Source: Sclerotinia nivalis (lineage: Eukaryota > Ascomycota > Leotiomycetes > Helotiales > Sclerotiniaceae). Taken from it: 64,000 bases of DNA. A program made the translations under genes and the position numbers. The stretch covers positions 806,001 to 870,000 of the forward strand of contig JAPEIS010000003.1 of the NCBI GenBank assembly GCA_029531795.1, given 5' to 3'. Under the pieces are notes generated by a model that searched no databases, was not told where the DNA came from, and saw only the letters and a program-made list of their open reading frames with translations. Position 1 is the stretch's first letter. Every line of letters starts with the position of its first letter. Positions 10,913 through 20,467 of this stretch are shown one piece after another.

Positions 10913-11862
10913 ATGGCAATGGAATTCTCTATCCTCATTCTTATTTTCAACATCTATATCCTCTGCGCTCTACCAGTCCTCGCTCAAACTTACGTATCAT
11001 CGACCGTATGGGTTGTACCAGATGGTAACACCGCGGACCTTTCTAAAACATATACGGAGGGTATAACTCTTCAGGTTACTTGGAACTCAGTCCCAGAGGG
11101 ATATGAATTTAACACACTATCCAATCTGTGGGTTACGACTTGGGATTACCAGAACACACAATTCAGTCAGCTGCTCACAGGTATGAATATTCACTGTTGA
11201 CTGCACTTCTTCACTTTCACGTCCTATTACTCGATTTTACACTCTGTACATTTTGCTGATGATTATGCAATCCTTTAGAGAATGTGAACACCAATAACAG
11301 TGGTACATATGACTGGACCATTACAATCCCGGCGAAAATTTTGAGTAAGGACGCAAAATACGTCCTCCGGTTTAAGGATCTCAGCTCTGTGTATAACGCG
11401 AGCTCCCAAGAGGTCTCCAGCACTGGATTCTTGATTATTAATGGAGGTTCTTCATCGTCTTCAACAACCTCTTCTAGTCAAACATCTTCATCTGCTTCAA
11501 GCACAAGTTCCGCTAGGACTGTAGCAACACCACCGGTAACATCGAGTGCGGGAATCGCTACGCCATCGGCGACGTCCTCGTCCACACCCACCTCTGGGGA
11601 CAATGACAACGGCCTGAGTGGAGGTGCAAAAGCCGGTATTGCTGTTGGTATCGTGGGTGCAGCTTTGTCAATCGCCGGGTTAGCGTTTTTTCTCCTCAGG
11701 CGGAGACGCAATGCCAAAAGTACTTCTACCAGGCCTCCGACCGACTTTCCGACAGAACCTCCAACATATTATGATCCGCCAAAGCAATACTTCACCGGAA
11801 ACACAACTAACGTAGTAGCTGAGATTGGTGGCCGTGAAAGAGTTGAACTGCAAGGCAGCTAG
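10913..11862 (+). CDS. Secreted-domain, Ser/Thr-rich single-pass membrane protein (Kre9/Knh1-like ectodomain)
   Basis: Exons 10913-11180 and 11279-11862 (283 aa, 98-nt intron, phase 1). The N-terminus is a signal peptide (FSILILIFNIYILCALPVLAQ). The ectodomain has the pattern of fungal Kre9/Knh1-type Ig-like repeats: GITLQVTWNSVPEG, LWVTTWD and a closing SGTYDWTITIPAKIL with VLRFKD. A Ser/Thr-rich stretch (about residues 155-205) suggests heavy O-mannosylation. Next comes one transmembrane helix (AGIAVGIVGAALSIAGLAFF), a basic RRRR stop-transfer motif and a short proline-rich cytoplasmic tail. The layout suits a cell-wall-spanning surface protein or sensor, but no catalytic site is visible and its partner is unknown. 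A second ATG at 10919 would remove only two residues. Confidence 0.75.
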
Positions 11863-12510
11863 GAAAATTTGTGAGAGACCCAGTGTGTAAAGGAACTGTA
11901 TGGAATGCTGTTTATGAGCTCAATGATCGAAATTCAACATCGTGTTATATGAAGGGAAAAGCGGAAGACTATGGCATTGTAGTCTCTTGGAAATGATTGA
12001 CAAACATAGTTTATGTATCTAATATTGATTATTAATTAATACGTGAATGTCTTTTTTCTAACCGCCGGATTCACGAACCGAAAGAAAATTCATGAGTAAT
12101 ACAACACCATCAGGAGAAAGAGCAATGCTGAATTCACTTAAGGATAAATTTGCAAACAAGATCATATTGCTGGAATATATCCGATCAATACAGAGCAACA
12201 GTACAATTTGAGACTCTGGACTAGCTTAATCTGTTCATTCAATACGGCATTCACTGAAGTACCTCATTTCTTTTGGGTACTTAAAATTCTAAGCTGCAAG
12301 CTTATTCCCTCCTTTCACTTAGAAGCAATCGTACAAGAAATCTATTTCATACGTGATTTAAGCAGATCGAGCAACTCAATCAACCTGTAACTTTAGTATT
12401 TGTGTTTGGCACCTGCGAGGCTACGCACATTTTCGTACGAGAATTCTTTCGACGCAGATTTATCTAGCACACGCAGCTATCTTTTTGATAAGCTTCATAC
12501 AACTAGAAGA
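11863..12510. other. Intergenic and promoter region
   Basis: AT-rich, no open frame with a domain; contains the promoter and leader of the F-box-like gene at 12511. Confidence 0.5.
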
Positions 12511-13441
12511 ATGGCATCCAGGAGAAAGAAGACGAACTATCAGCCAAAGCCACCCAGGAACAGAAAGAAGGGGCCCCCCGATGTCCGTCCCAGGAAAGGT
12601 GAGTGATATACTACGTACTCTAAAAACTATACACTTACTGATTTTTCAAATAGCACCCAAATACAGCTGCGAGCTTGGAGATTTTCCACTCGAAATCACA
12701 TACCACATCATGGAACATCTTGGTTGGGCGAACTCGGTTCCTCTCGGCTTGACTTGCTCAGGGATGTACGACGTATACAAACGTTTATACCCATTAAAGA
12801 TAAAGCTGCGGAGTGTGGTTGACGTCCCTGCTCGATATGACTCTCCACCCACTCAGATTCCACTATATAGATTGATAGACCAGTGGCATGGCCTAGGACA
12901 TGGATATGAGCTTTGGGCCGAGCGGTTTTCATGGGAGAATCCAATTCAACGCAAAAGACCCGGTAAAATTACGTTAGGTCCATCTCGCTTTCTCCTCGAG
13001 TCTGTATACCCGCGGGTCCCCAAAGATGCCCCGGAGGATCATCCTGGAAGAATCCTAAGAACACGTCTCCGAGAAAGCTACGAAGACTATTACCTCTTTA
13101 CAAGGCCACGCTACTACCAGAAAAATCTCTGCGCGGTGTTGCACGATTGGCCCGGGTGGCCCACCCCATGGGAAGGAGGGGAGGATCCGGAATTGCCTTT
13201 CAAGTCAAGCCATTTACCTAACCCATTCAATATGGGACTGGAGAATTGGGAAGAGGAAGCCACAAAGGTGATTTTGAGCTCTATGGAGGTGGCTTATGAT
13301 AGGAAGCACTGGGGATGGTATTGGGAGAATTGTTTTCTGTGGCAACAAAATCGCGCAAGCTTCCAAGAGAGTTGGGCTTCACATCATGCTGAATTAGTCT
13401 TGGGGGCACTTTCGGAATGGACATTAATGATCGATTCCTAA
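12511..13441 (+). CDS. F-box-like protein
   Basis: Exons 12511-12598 and 12654-13441 (291 aa). The 55-nt intron has donor GTGAGT and a CAAATAG acceptor, phase 1. Exon 1 codes a very basic N-terminus (MASRRKKTNYQPKPPRNRKK) that looks like a nuclear localisation signal. Exon 2 opens with DFPLEITYHIMEHLGW and LGLTCSGMYDVYKRLYP (F-box-like block; FPLE replaces LPTE), then SRFLLESVY, RESYEDYYLF, LPNPFNMGLENW and the tail LSEWTLMID. A frame running through the intron is open too, but the splice signals and the paralogues support splicing. It is the longest copy, through an insertion between blocks 2 and 3. An F-box adaptor role is inference. Confidence 0.75.
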
Positions 13442-14602
13442 GAAGGAAGATATCACAGAACGAACCAACCAATTACAAAAGAGTAATGGTGAGTCTTAAG
13501 AAAGACAGGAGAACGATATCAGACTCCATGATGTGTACCCCAATCCATATCTGAGAACGAGCCCTTTGAGATATCCTTTCACTCATACATGTTGATACTC
13601 TTTCATATAATAGATAGTTCATAAACTCTTTCCATCCAATCTGATAATTCTTTGTAACCCTGTGCAAATAAAATACCCTATGTGATTGCTACATTTCTCA
13701 TGGTATTTAAAGTGAGAAGTTTTCCATAATGCCATATTCATACTGAAAATACAGAATCTAAATCTCAATCTGCTTTACCTATCCTAGAGGCTCACTGATT
13801 ATAAAATAACCACTGTGTCTAATAGTTAAGACTGCAGTTAGATTTGAGATCTTCAAACTTCGCGTCATTTCTGATCATCAATAAGTTTACCATTCAAAAT
13901 AAATTTAATGGTTGAAGAAAGTCCTGATTTTTGGATTCATCTCAACGTTCAAAATTGTTTCTAACTCAAAAGTCTTTCGTTCTTAGACTGCACACTGGAC
14001 TGTTGATACACAGGCTCAAACTCACATGCCTTGTATGTTCAGGAACTCACGTAGTGAAGTACGGCTGGGACCAATCTAAATGTCAGGGTCTTCTTTTATT
14101 TTGTCAAACTCTCTCATATACCAGTTTGGGATCCTAAGTAGGTGATACGGGTTAATTGGTCATTCACTTGAATGTAAAAACCTCGAATTCAATTCTTACA
14201 TCTCTTCATGGATCGATTCCTAACAAGCACAATACGGTATAGTGCTCTTTATCAGCGAGGGCACTATACTACATCCCAGCCTTTAGGGATCACATGGAAA
14301 CAACTCTTATTGCGCGTGTTAGAGGGTCTCTCAAAGACACCCCTAATGCCTTGGTTGGGCTGGGACTACGGTATTTAATCAAGCATTTTGCTACGGCATT
14401 TATGAGTGTGCTCATCATCACCGGATGATTGATCTAAGCTTCTTTAAGCAGCACCTTTGTCAATCTACAACTTAAATACTCCTTAAAATCTGGAGATTTG
14501 ATCAAAGTAGCAACTTCAACATTCGCCATTTCCACCAAGTCATCTTTTCATTCATTGACATATCCACACATATTATATCAACCATTAATATTTACTTTAA
14601 TC
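13442..14602. other. Intergenic region
   Basis: No supported gene. Holds the inverted repeat at 14237-14269 and, in its last 100 bases, the leader of the next F-box-like gene. Confidence 0.5.
14237..14269. repeat. Inverted repeat, 9-bp arms
   Basis: GTATAGTGC and its exact reverse complement GCACTATAC flank a 15-base spacer. Function unknown. Confidence 0.7.
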
Positions 14603-15478
14603 ATGTCTTTGGTAAGAAAAAGTTTCCCCGATCAGAAAGAAGAAGGGATGACGGACTGTAGTGCAATAACTACGATCATGGATGCATCACCCCTCGCTAA
14701 AACCACAATGAGCAGTAAGTAGCCTTCATTTCCCAGCGCCTAGCTAGACTAACTTTCCACTTAAGATATCCCGGACGAGATGATCTCCGAGATTATGTCA
14801 CATCTTTCACCTTGCTTTGCTGCCTCCTTGGGGCTCACTTGTGCTCGATTTTATTCCGAGTTCAAACACCAACATAGCAAGCCTATCAAACTCGAAACAT
14901 TACTTTGGGATCCCAAAGATGAAAGCATTGATCCGGCCGATCGTGAGAAGAAGTTGCATCATCTTATAGGTGGTTGGATCAACAAAGATCGTCAATATTT
15001 CTACGACGAAATGCGTCTATATGTAAATTGGGCGATGCCCCGTCCATCCACATCGAGCTATTTTACTCAACATCGATATTGTGTTGGGGGACGATTCCTC
15101 CTCACGAATTTATATGCACCCCCGAGCTCTGAACCAGGTTTCAATCTCGAACGACTACGCGAGGCATATGATCTTTACACAGACCTAGTGCAGGAAAATG
15201 AAGACAACGCTTATGTGAGACCGATCCCACGACATCAATCAGCGACACCTATTCCTTCTCCATGCAATATGGGAGCTGACTGGTTTCCGGCGTTTCTCAA
15301 CGCCCTTTCGACGGATTGGTACCTTGGTGGTACGGTTAGGATTAGGTTTCGTGGCGTGTGGTATCACATTGAACAAGAAAAGGGCGCAGATGGAGGAATT
15401 AGATCATCGGTATACAATCCAAGTAGCTACTTTTCAAATTGCTATGACTTGAATAGCAATTGGTGGTACCACTTTTGA
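14603..15478 (+). CDS. F-box-like protein, divergent C-terminus
   Basis: Exons 14603-14714 and 14766-15478 (274 aa); 51-nt intron with donor GTAAGT and acceptor CTTAAG, phase 1, again just before the F-box. Exon 1 starts MSLVRKSFPDQKEEG. Exon 2 opens NIPDEMISEIMSHLSP with LGLTCARFYSEFKHQ (F-box-like block), then CVGGRFLLTNLYAPP, REAYDLYTDL and IPSPCNMGADW. Unlike its paralogues it lacks the EW..M tail and ends LNSNWWYHF after a tract rich in Tyr, Ser and Asn. The start is the only ATG that joins in frame across the intron. It is the last member of the array; function beyond a possible SCF adaptor role is unknown. Confidence 0.7.
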
Positions 15479-16275
15479 GATTCAATACTATGTTGCTAGT
15501 TGAGACCTGATCTCATTCGATATTCAAGGTAAATCAAACTTAAATTGTAAATTATATTAATTACGATATTCTAAAACCTACAATTCTGAATGTAATAATA
15601 CAACTTTCAAGGTTCTAACCGTAATAGGTGTGAAGTTGTTGGTTATCGAATTTAGAATAATTGAGTAAATAAATAAAGGGGAGATTATATAGCATTGTAG
15701 CTCTAATACACATACATTACAGCCGTAACGTTACACATTACATAAACCGCTATCACATTGGCTTATTTGTCAAATCACTCAGCTACCATATGTTCTTCTA
15801 AGCCTCAGTCTTTGTATGCTCGTTAACCTCTTTCGTAGCAGCTCCTTCCATCGCTGCCTCCTCAACTTTGGAACCCCATGACTGGCGGATCCTTCAGAAC
15901 AAAACATCTACCACCTTATCCGAATTGCCTTCGGCAGCAGCTATATGCCACAGGAATTCAGACAGAATACTCTCTTCGACAAGACGTATCTGCAATACAG
16001 AACTTCATGTGACAAATTGCGAACATTGGGATCTTTGCAGATGAAATGCCAGATAAGAAGCTAGATATGCAACAGTAAGAGTGTCTCATTTGTGTTAAAG
16101 GCGGTTGAGAGAAAATAGGAGATCTCGGCAAAGCTGTGACCAATCGGTTGAAGTAGCCCCAAGTGTTCCCCTAAGACATTACCTTTCCCCACCAACCAAA
16201 GCAAAATGGATATTGTCAAGGAACCAGCTAGACTCCTCGGCCAAAAGAAATGGGTTTCAAAAAATTCAAAAGTTT
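15479..16275. other. Intergenic, with a minus-strand coding relic
   Basis: The only coding-like signal is the minus-strand relic listed at 15798-15989. The rest is AT-rich. Confidence 0.5.
15798..15989 (-). pseudogene. Coding relic with one in-frame stop
   Basis: On the minus strand, after an acceptor-like TATTGCAG, the frame reads IRLVEESILSEFLWHIAAAE then GNSDKVVDVLF, a TGA, then RIRQSWGSKVEEAAMEGAAT and a normal-looking acidic end before TAG. Composition and the single stop suggest a decayed last exon; TGA could be a mutated CGA (Arg). The family is not recognised and no upstream exon was found. Confidence 0.35.
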
Positions 16276-16377
16276 GGGCGTTGCCCGGGATTGAACCGGG
16301 GACCTCTTACATGGAGAATCAATCAGAGAAGATTGATAAATCCCTAAGCAAGAATTATACCACTAAACCACAACACC
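16276..16377 (-). tRNA. tRNA-Pro(AGG) with a 30-nt intron
   Basis: Read on the minus strand: acceptor stem GGTGTTG pairs with CAACGCC, discriminator C; D-arm GTTTAGTGGTATAAT; anticodon stem CTTGC pairs with GTAAG; loop TTAGGGT with anticodon AGG (16343-16345); T-arm CCCGG-TTCAATC-CCGGG with boxes intact. A 30-nt intron (16312-16341) follows position 37, the usual eukaryotic tRNA intron site. The mature form is 72 nt, as in yeast tRNA-Pro. CCA is not encoded, as expected. Confidence 0.93.
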
Positions 16378-16758
16378 GGCACGTGACCACATGTATCTCC
16401 GCTTAGAGAGTAGCGAGGTCGATGGCAGCTGGAGGATTATTGACATATATATACTCAAAATTCAACTCAAGAATTGTTACCTCTCTTAATCAATCCAAAT
16501 TAAGTTTCCCAATTTTAATAGATAATTAGATGAAAATCTGTATCAGAAATTAGTTGACATTCTGATGCAGTCACCAAAGGTTTCCTTATATACATTTCCA
16601 GAGTATACCTAGTAGGTATTTAATGATAGTGGTAGGTGCACCCCACAATTTACTAGAACGACGACTAGCTTTATCTTAGTGCATGAACCACCTCTGATAA
16701 AGAGTATGGAGAAACATTAAAGCATCCACAGCATTATCATAATCAACTAAAAACAACA
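16378..16758. other. Intergenic, shared upstream region of tRNA-Pro and ATG29
   Basis: 381 bp, AT-rich; no coding signal. Lies upstream of both divergently oriented genes. Confidence 0.6.
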
Positions 16759-18382
16759 ATGTCAAATCCAGATCCAGAACCAGATCCTTCTTATACTGTA
16801 TTCATAAGATTGCCATTTCCGCGTGGTGACTTTGTTGATCCTCCAGATGTATGGAATATTCTCATGAATTAAATGAATTGTACTGACTTCAGTAGGTGGA
16901 ATGGGATGCAGCCAAGGACAAGGCTCTATGGAAGATACTGTCCAAAGCTTCGAAGAATAGTGATGTTGATTGTAGGTCCTTGAATAAATTATGAGTATTA
17001 CTATGCTAACTGATATAGGGGCTGCATTGTAGGTTTCATATTCGCACTCTCACATTCAACCTAATTCAATCGCAGAGCTACGAAATTCGAAGTCACTCTT
17101 GCATTCCTTCTTCAACAAGCAGCATGGCTTTACGAACGACAACTCTCCCAAGTTCGCGCGCAGATGAGGAAAGTGACGGTATCTAAAGGTTCTTTGGCTC
17201 CGTCACCAGTTCCAGGCAGCACATCGGAAACAACAGGTGGTGAAGGAATGAAGAGGACAGGATCTGGAGGTGGAGGTATGTCGGCACATGCGACTCTTCG
17301 ATTTAGGGGCTCATTATTCGCAGGTCCACGAATTCAATCCTCTCTATCTAATAGAAAAGAAACATCTTTATCGAAGAATGATGGAAGCGTACCAGATACA
17401 CCAAATCGCGCAATAGGTATGATCTCAAATCCTAGCTATGTATCATATCATATATCTAACGCCAAGTAGCTCCGCCAGTCTCTCGCACCTCATCTCGAGA
17501 CACAACGATCCAATCCCGAACATTTGCACCAACAAGTCCACGGCCAAGTCATGCCACCATAGACCGACGACCACTCTCTCCAAAACCACGATCACGACCT
17601 GCTTCAATGGCGATTGACCATCCGCCTAGAAATTCTCCACAACAGGCACAACTTTCCTCTCCCGAGGACTCTTCTGATGATGATGCTTTTCAATTTCAGT
17701 CGAGGCTCCTCCACCGACGCTTTGCTTCCAGCAAGAAGAAAACCCAAGGCCCCTCTTCAGATGATGACGAACCCGCCTTTCTCCCTACCTTTCACGATCC
17801 ATCTGCCACCCTTCGTGGAGATCCCCGCAACATGTCACGACGAACACCGGTTCTTCCCAAGAAACCAGTACCAATCGAATCACAAACCTCTGACTCCTCC
17901 ACCAGCTCTACCGCTCAAATCGTTAACAAAAGACATGATGCTGTAAGCGGAGGAGGAAGACGACCACCAAGTGGACCATTAAGCCCGCGCCGAACAACAG
18001 AGTTACAAAGTGAGAGAAGCGATGGGGGAACACCAAGTATGGGTAGTAGCTTTAGTGATCTGGATGGTCTGTCTTCCCCGTTCTACACGACTTTCAAGCC
18101 ATAGGCTTATTCTATTCTTGTTTTTTTGTTTATTCCTTTCGTAATTCTCATTGGTTCCCATTGCTTTTCTTAAGCTCTAATTCCAATATTTTATTCCCGA
18201 AAACTTCTCCTATACAATAAATTTCGAGTGAGGAAAGAACAATGGGCTAATTCTAACAAATACTAGACGCATCCGTAACACAAAGTGCACTAGAAGAGGC
18301 ACTCGCGAGCAACATGCAGGCAGGCGGGATGGCTAGTAGAATGAGTACCATCAGCCAAGCTTTAAGGAGTCGATATCTATAA
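16759..18382 (+). CDS. ATG29: Autophagy protein Atg29
   Basis: Six exons: 16759-16848, 16896-16971, 17019-17028, 17076-17416, 17470-18066 and 18267-18382, giving 409 aa. The N-terminal Atg29 domain is unmistakable: YTVFIRLPFPRGDFVDPP, VEWDAAKDKALWKIL and FEVTLAFLLQQAAWLYERQL. The long middle is disordered and rich in Ser, Pro and Asp/Glu. The C-terminal helix (VTQSALEEALASNMQAGG, then MSTISQALRSRYL) is on the last exon. Atg29 works with Atg17 and Atg31 in the scaffold that starts the phagophore. Introns 1-3 are each 47 nt and exon 3 is only 10 nt; it was placed because it alone joins W-A-A-L-A-T-K in frame. Leaving the last, 200-nt intron unspliced would give a different C-terminus ending at 18104. 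Confidence 0.94.
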
Positions 18383-19500
18383 CGGCCATTTTAATAATTC
18401 ATAACGATATCACGAGAATTTCCTTCATCTTGTAATGTTTCACGAATTCGGATGGTTATTGGTATGGGGATTGGGTTATGGCATGGATGGGATATGGGAT
18501 ATAGGTATGGGTATTGGATAAGGATTTAGGCTAGGAAACTAAATGGGTCAATTGGATTTAATAGATAGTTTTTTAATATCTTACCTTTAAAAACATAATC
18601 TTCTATCATATAGGTATCATCTTTGTAACTTCTCTTCTTGGACTTGAGCGAGACTGCGTTTTCTTTCTCTTTGGTTGTTGCTCTAAAAGCAAAGGAAACG
18701 AGGGGAGGTACGTTGGATTATGCGCAACACAAACACAGATAGGCCCTTCGAGGTGATGGATATTGGTTCTAAGCGGTCAAGTGTGAGTGAGCCCTTGAGA
18801 TCTGGGGTTCCTTTGCATCATTGGTTATGCGCATCCTCCTCGAGTAATCCATTTCCAGTATATTGTAATCGTGGTCTATTTCATCGCATCGTGGTGCATA
18901 CATTTATTCACTGCATTTGCTGCGATACTCATTCACCTCACTTCATGATGTTGATAATCTTCATCCTAAACATCGAAAAATTATAGCTTTCAAGATAATA
19001 TGACGTCACGAGCATAAAAGAGCAAAGTATAGTAAAGTATGATTTTCTGTTTTTTTATTCATTGCATGCTATGATTCCATTCTACCCTTAGATTACCCAT
19101 GATATCCCCGCTAAAAAAAATCAAATGAATGTAAGATTTTATAATTTCTCGCATGAAAAATCCAACGCGTTTTTGTTAAATGTGTTTTTTTTTTCGATAC
19201 TGCCTGCTCATTATGTCGTTTGTGCCAGATAACGCGATGTCCTTTTCGGCTGATGGATGCTGGATGCTGGAGTATGAGATACTTGTTTGATTACGGTGGT
19301 GTAGTTGTGGTATGTTGAGTAGATTTCGACCGTTTTGTAAGATATAGATATGCTCTTGATAGATTGTACTCCCGATTTTGATCAGCGATACTGTTCGACT
19401 TCTTTTCATCATAGTGAGGATATATCACCATGTCCGTCCTCCCCCCACCAACCTAGCCTGGTAGCCTCAATATCTACCACTTATCACCAGAAGGCGATAA
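18383..19500. other. Convergent 3' intergenic region
   Basis: Between the ends of ATG29 (+) and the CCCH gene (-). A purine-rich stretch near 18460-18530 repeats TGGGATATGG-like words. Open frames here (for example 18720-18986) show no domain. Confidence 0.5.
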
Positions 19501-20134
19501 TTAAGATCCAGATCCCCATCCGGAACTACTTGCACCCCATCCATTCGCCTCGGCATCATTATCCGTATCAGAAAACTTCGGCTTAGCGATCAATTTCCTA
19601 TTTCTATTTTTCGTCGCCTGATTCTGTACTTCCCTAAGCAAGATCCCCTCACTTCCCATATAAGTATGTAAGAAATAACAATTTTTCTCCGATCTCTTAC
19701 AATCTCCCTGGTCCCAAAAGAAACAGGTGAAACGTTTTCCGACGGTGGTAGAGGGGTCCTTGGCTGGTCGATGGGATTTTCCTGGGGCAGGAAAGGGAAT
19801 CTCGCGGACGGAGTCGTAGAGGGCTCCCGGGTTGGGTTTGCCGTTGCGGAGGTTGGTTTGTAGCGTGTATTCGCGTTCTTCGTGGAGGTCGCGACATTGG
19901 GCTTCGGTGTAGCGACAGCCTTTTGGCAGCGACCAGAAACTGAGATTTGTTAGTGATGACTTTTTGGAAAGTGATTCGTCATGCGCGTATGATGGATTGG
20001 GGCTTGAAAGTTGAGCGTGTTTGCAGAACAGGGGGATAATGAAGATAGTTTACTTACTAGCAGACCTCGGTCTTTGGGACGACGATTTCGTAAGGTTTGT
20101 TACGGAGCCTTTCTCTGGTGTTGTTTCGTGGCAT
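19501..20134 (-). CDS. Small protein with two CCCH zinc fingers
   Basis: Minus strand, exons 20058-20134 and 19501-19939 (171 aa); 118-nt intron with donor GTAAGT and acceptor CTCAG, phase 2. The start is the ATG at 20134 (MPRNNTRERLRNKPYEIVV). Two CCCH-type fingers can be read: C-X8-C-X6-C-X3-H (CYFWSLPKGC...CRDLH, about residues 25-46) and C-X7-C-X6-C-X3-H (CFFWDQGDC...CYFLH, about 101-121). The first is created across the splice junction. The C-terminus is Lys/Arg then Gly/Ser/Trp rich. CCCH fingers of this kind usually bind RNA; target and role are unknown. Exon 2 has no in-frame ATG near its start, so the gene is easily missed. Confidence 0.75.
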
Positions 20135-20467
20135 ATTGTCCTCCGGTTTTGATGAAGTATTTGATTTGTGACGATATATCCCGATTTGTGACTTCTATGA
20201 AGTGTTAAATTGTGATGTAAAGGTTTTGATGTTTGAGAAAGTTGAGAGAAAAGATGTGGGAATTTATATGGCGTATCAAATGCCGGCCGGCGCCTAATAG
20301 AATTTAAGGGTTTGCTTGACCTTGGTGCGGGGAGCCGTTGAACTCTAATTCTTTTCTCGAACCAATGATGATATCATTCATAAAAATCACATGCTTATAA
20401 ACTCCTATATGAAAGGCACTAGCCTGAAGAGGTAGTTAAAATTCGACAAATGGACAGACCCCTGACA
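20135..20467. other. Promoter of the CCCH gene / 3' end of the SH3 gene
   Basis: 333 bp between two minus-strand genes; contains a GCCGGCCGGC-like GC patch near 20281-20292. No coding signal. Confidence 0.5.

Noticed and set aside
12485..12653. Reading the F-box-like gene at 12511 as one exon starting at 12485
   Set aside because: The start would not be ATG, and the 55-nt intron has good signals and the same phase and place as in the paralogues.
18051..18104. ATG29 ending at the 18104 stop
   Set aside because: The conserved C-terminal helix of Atg29 is found in the next exon after a valid 200-nt intron; the short end is only an intron-retention product.
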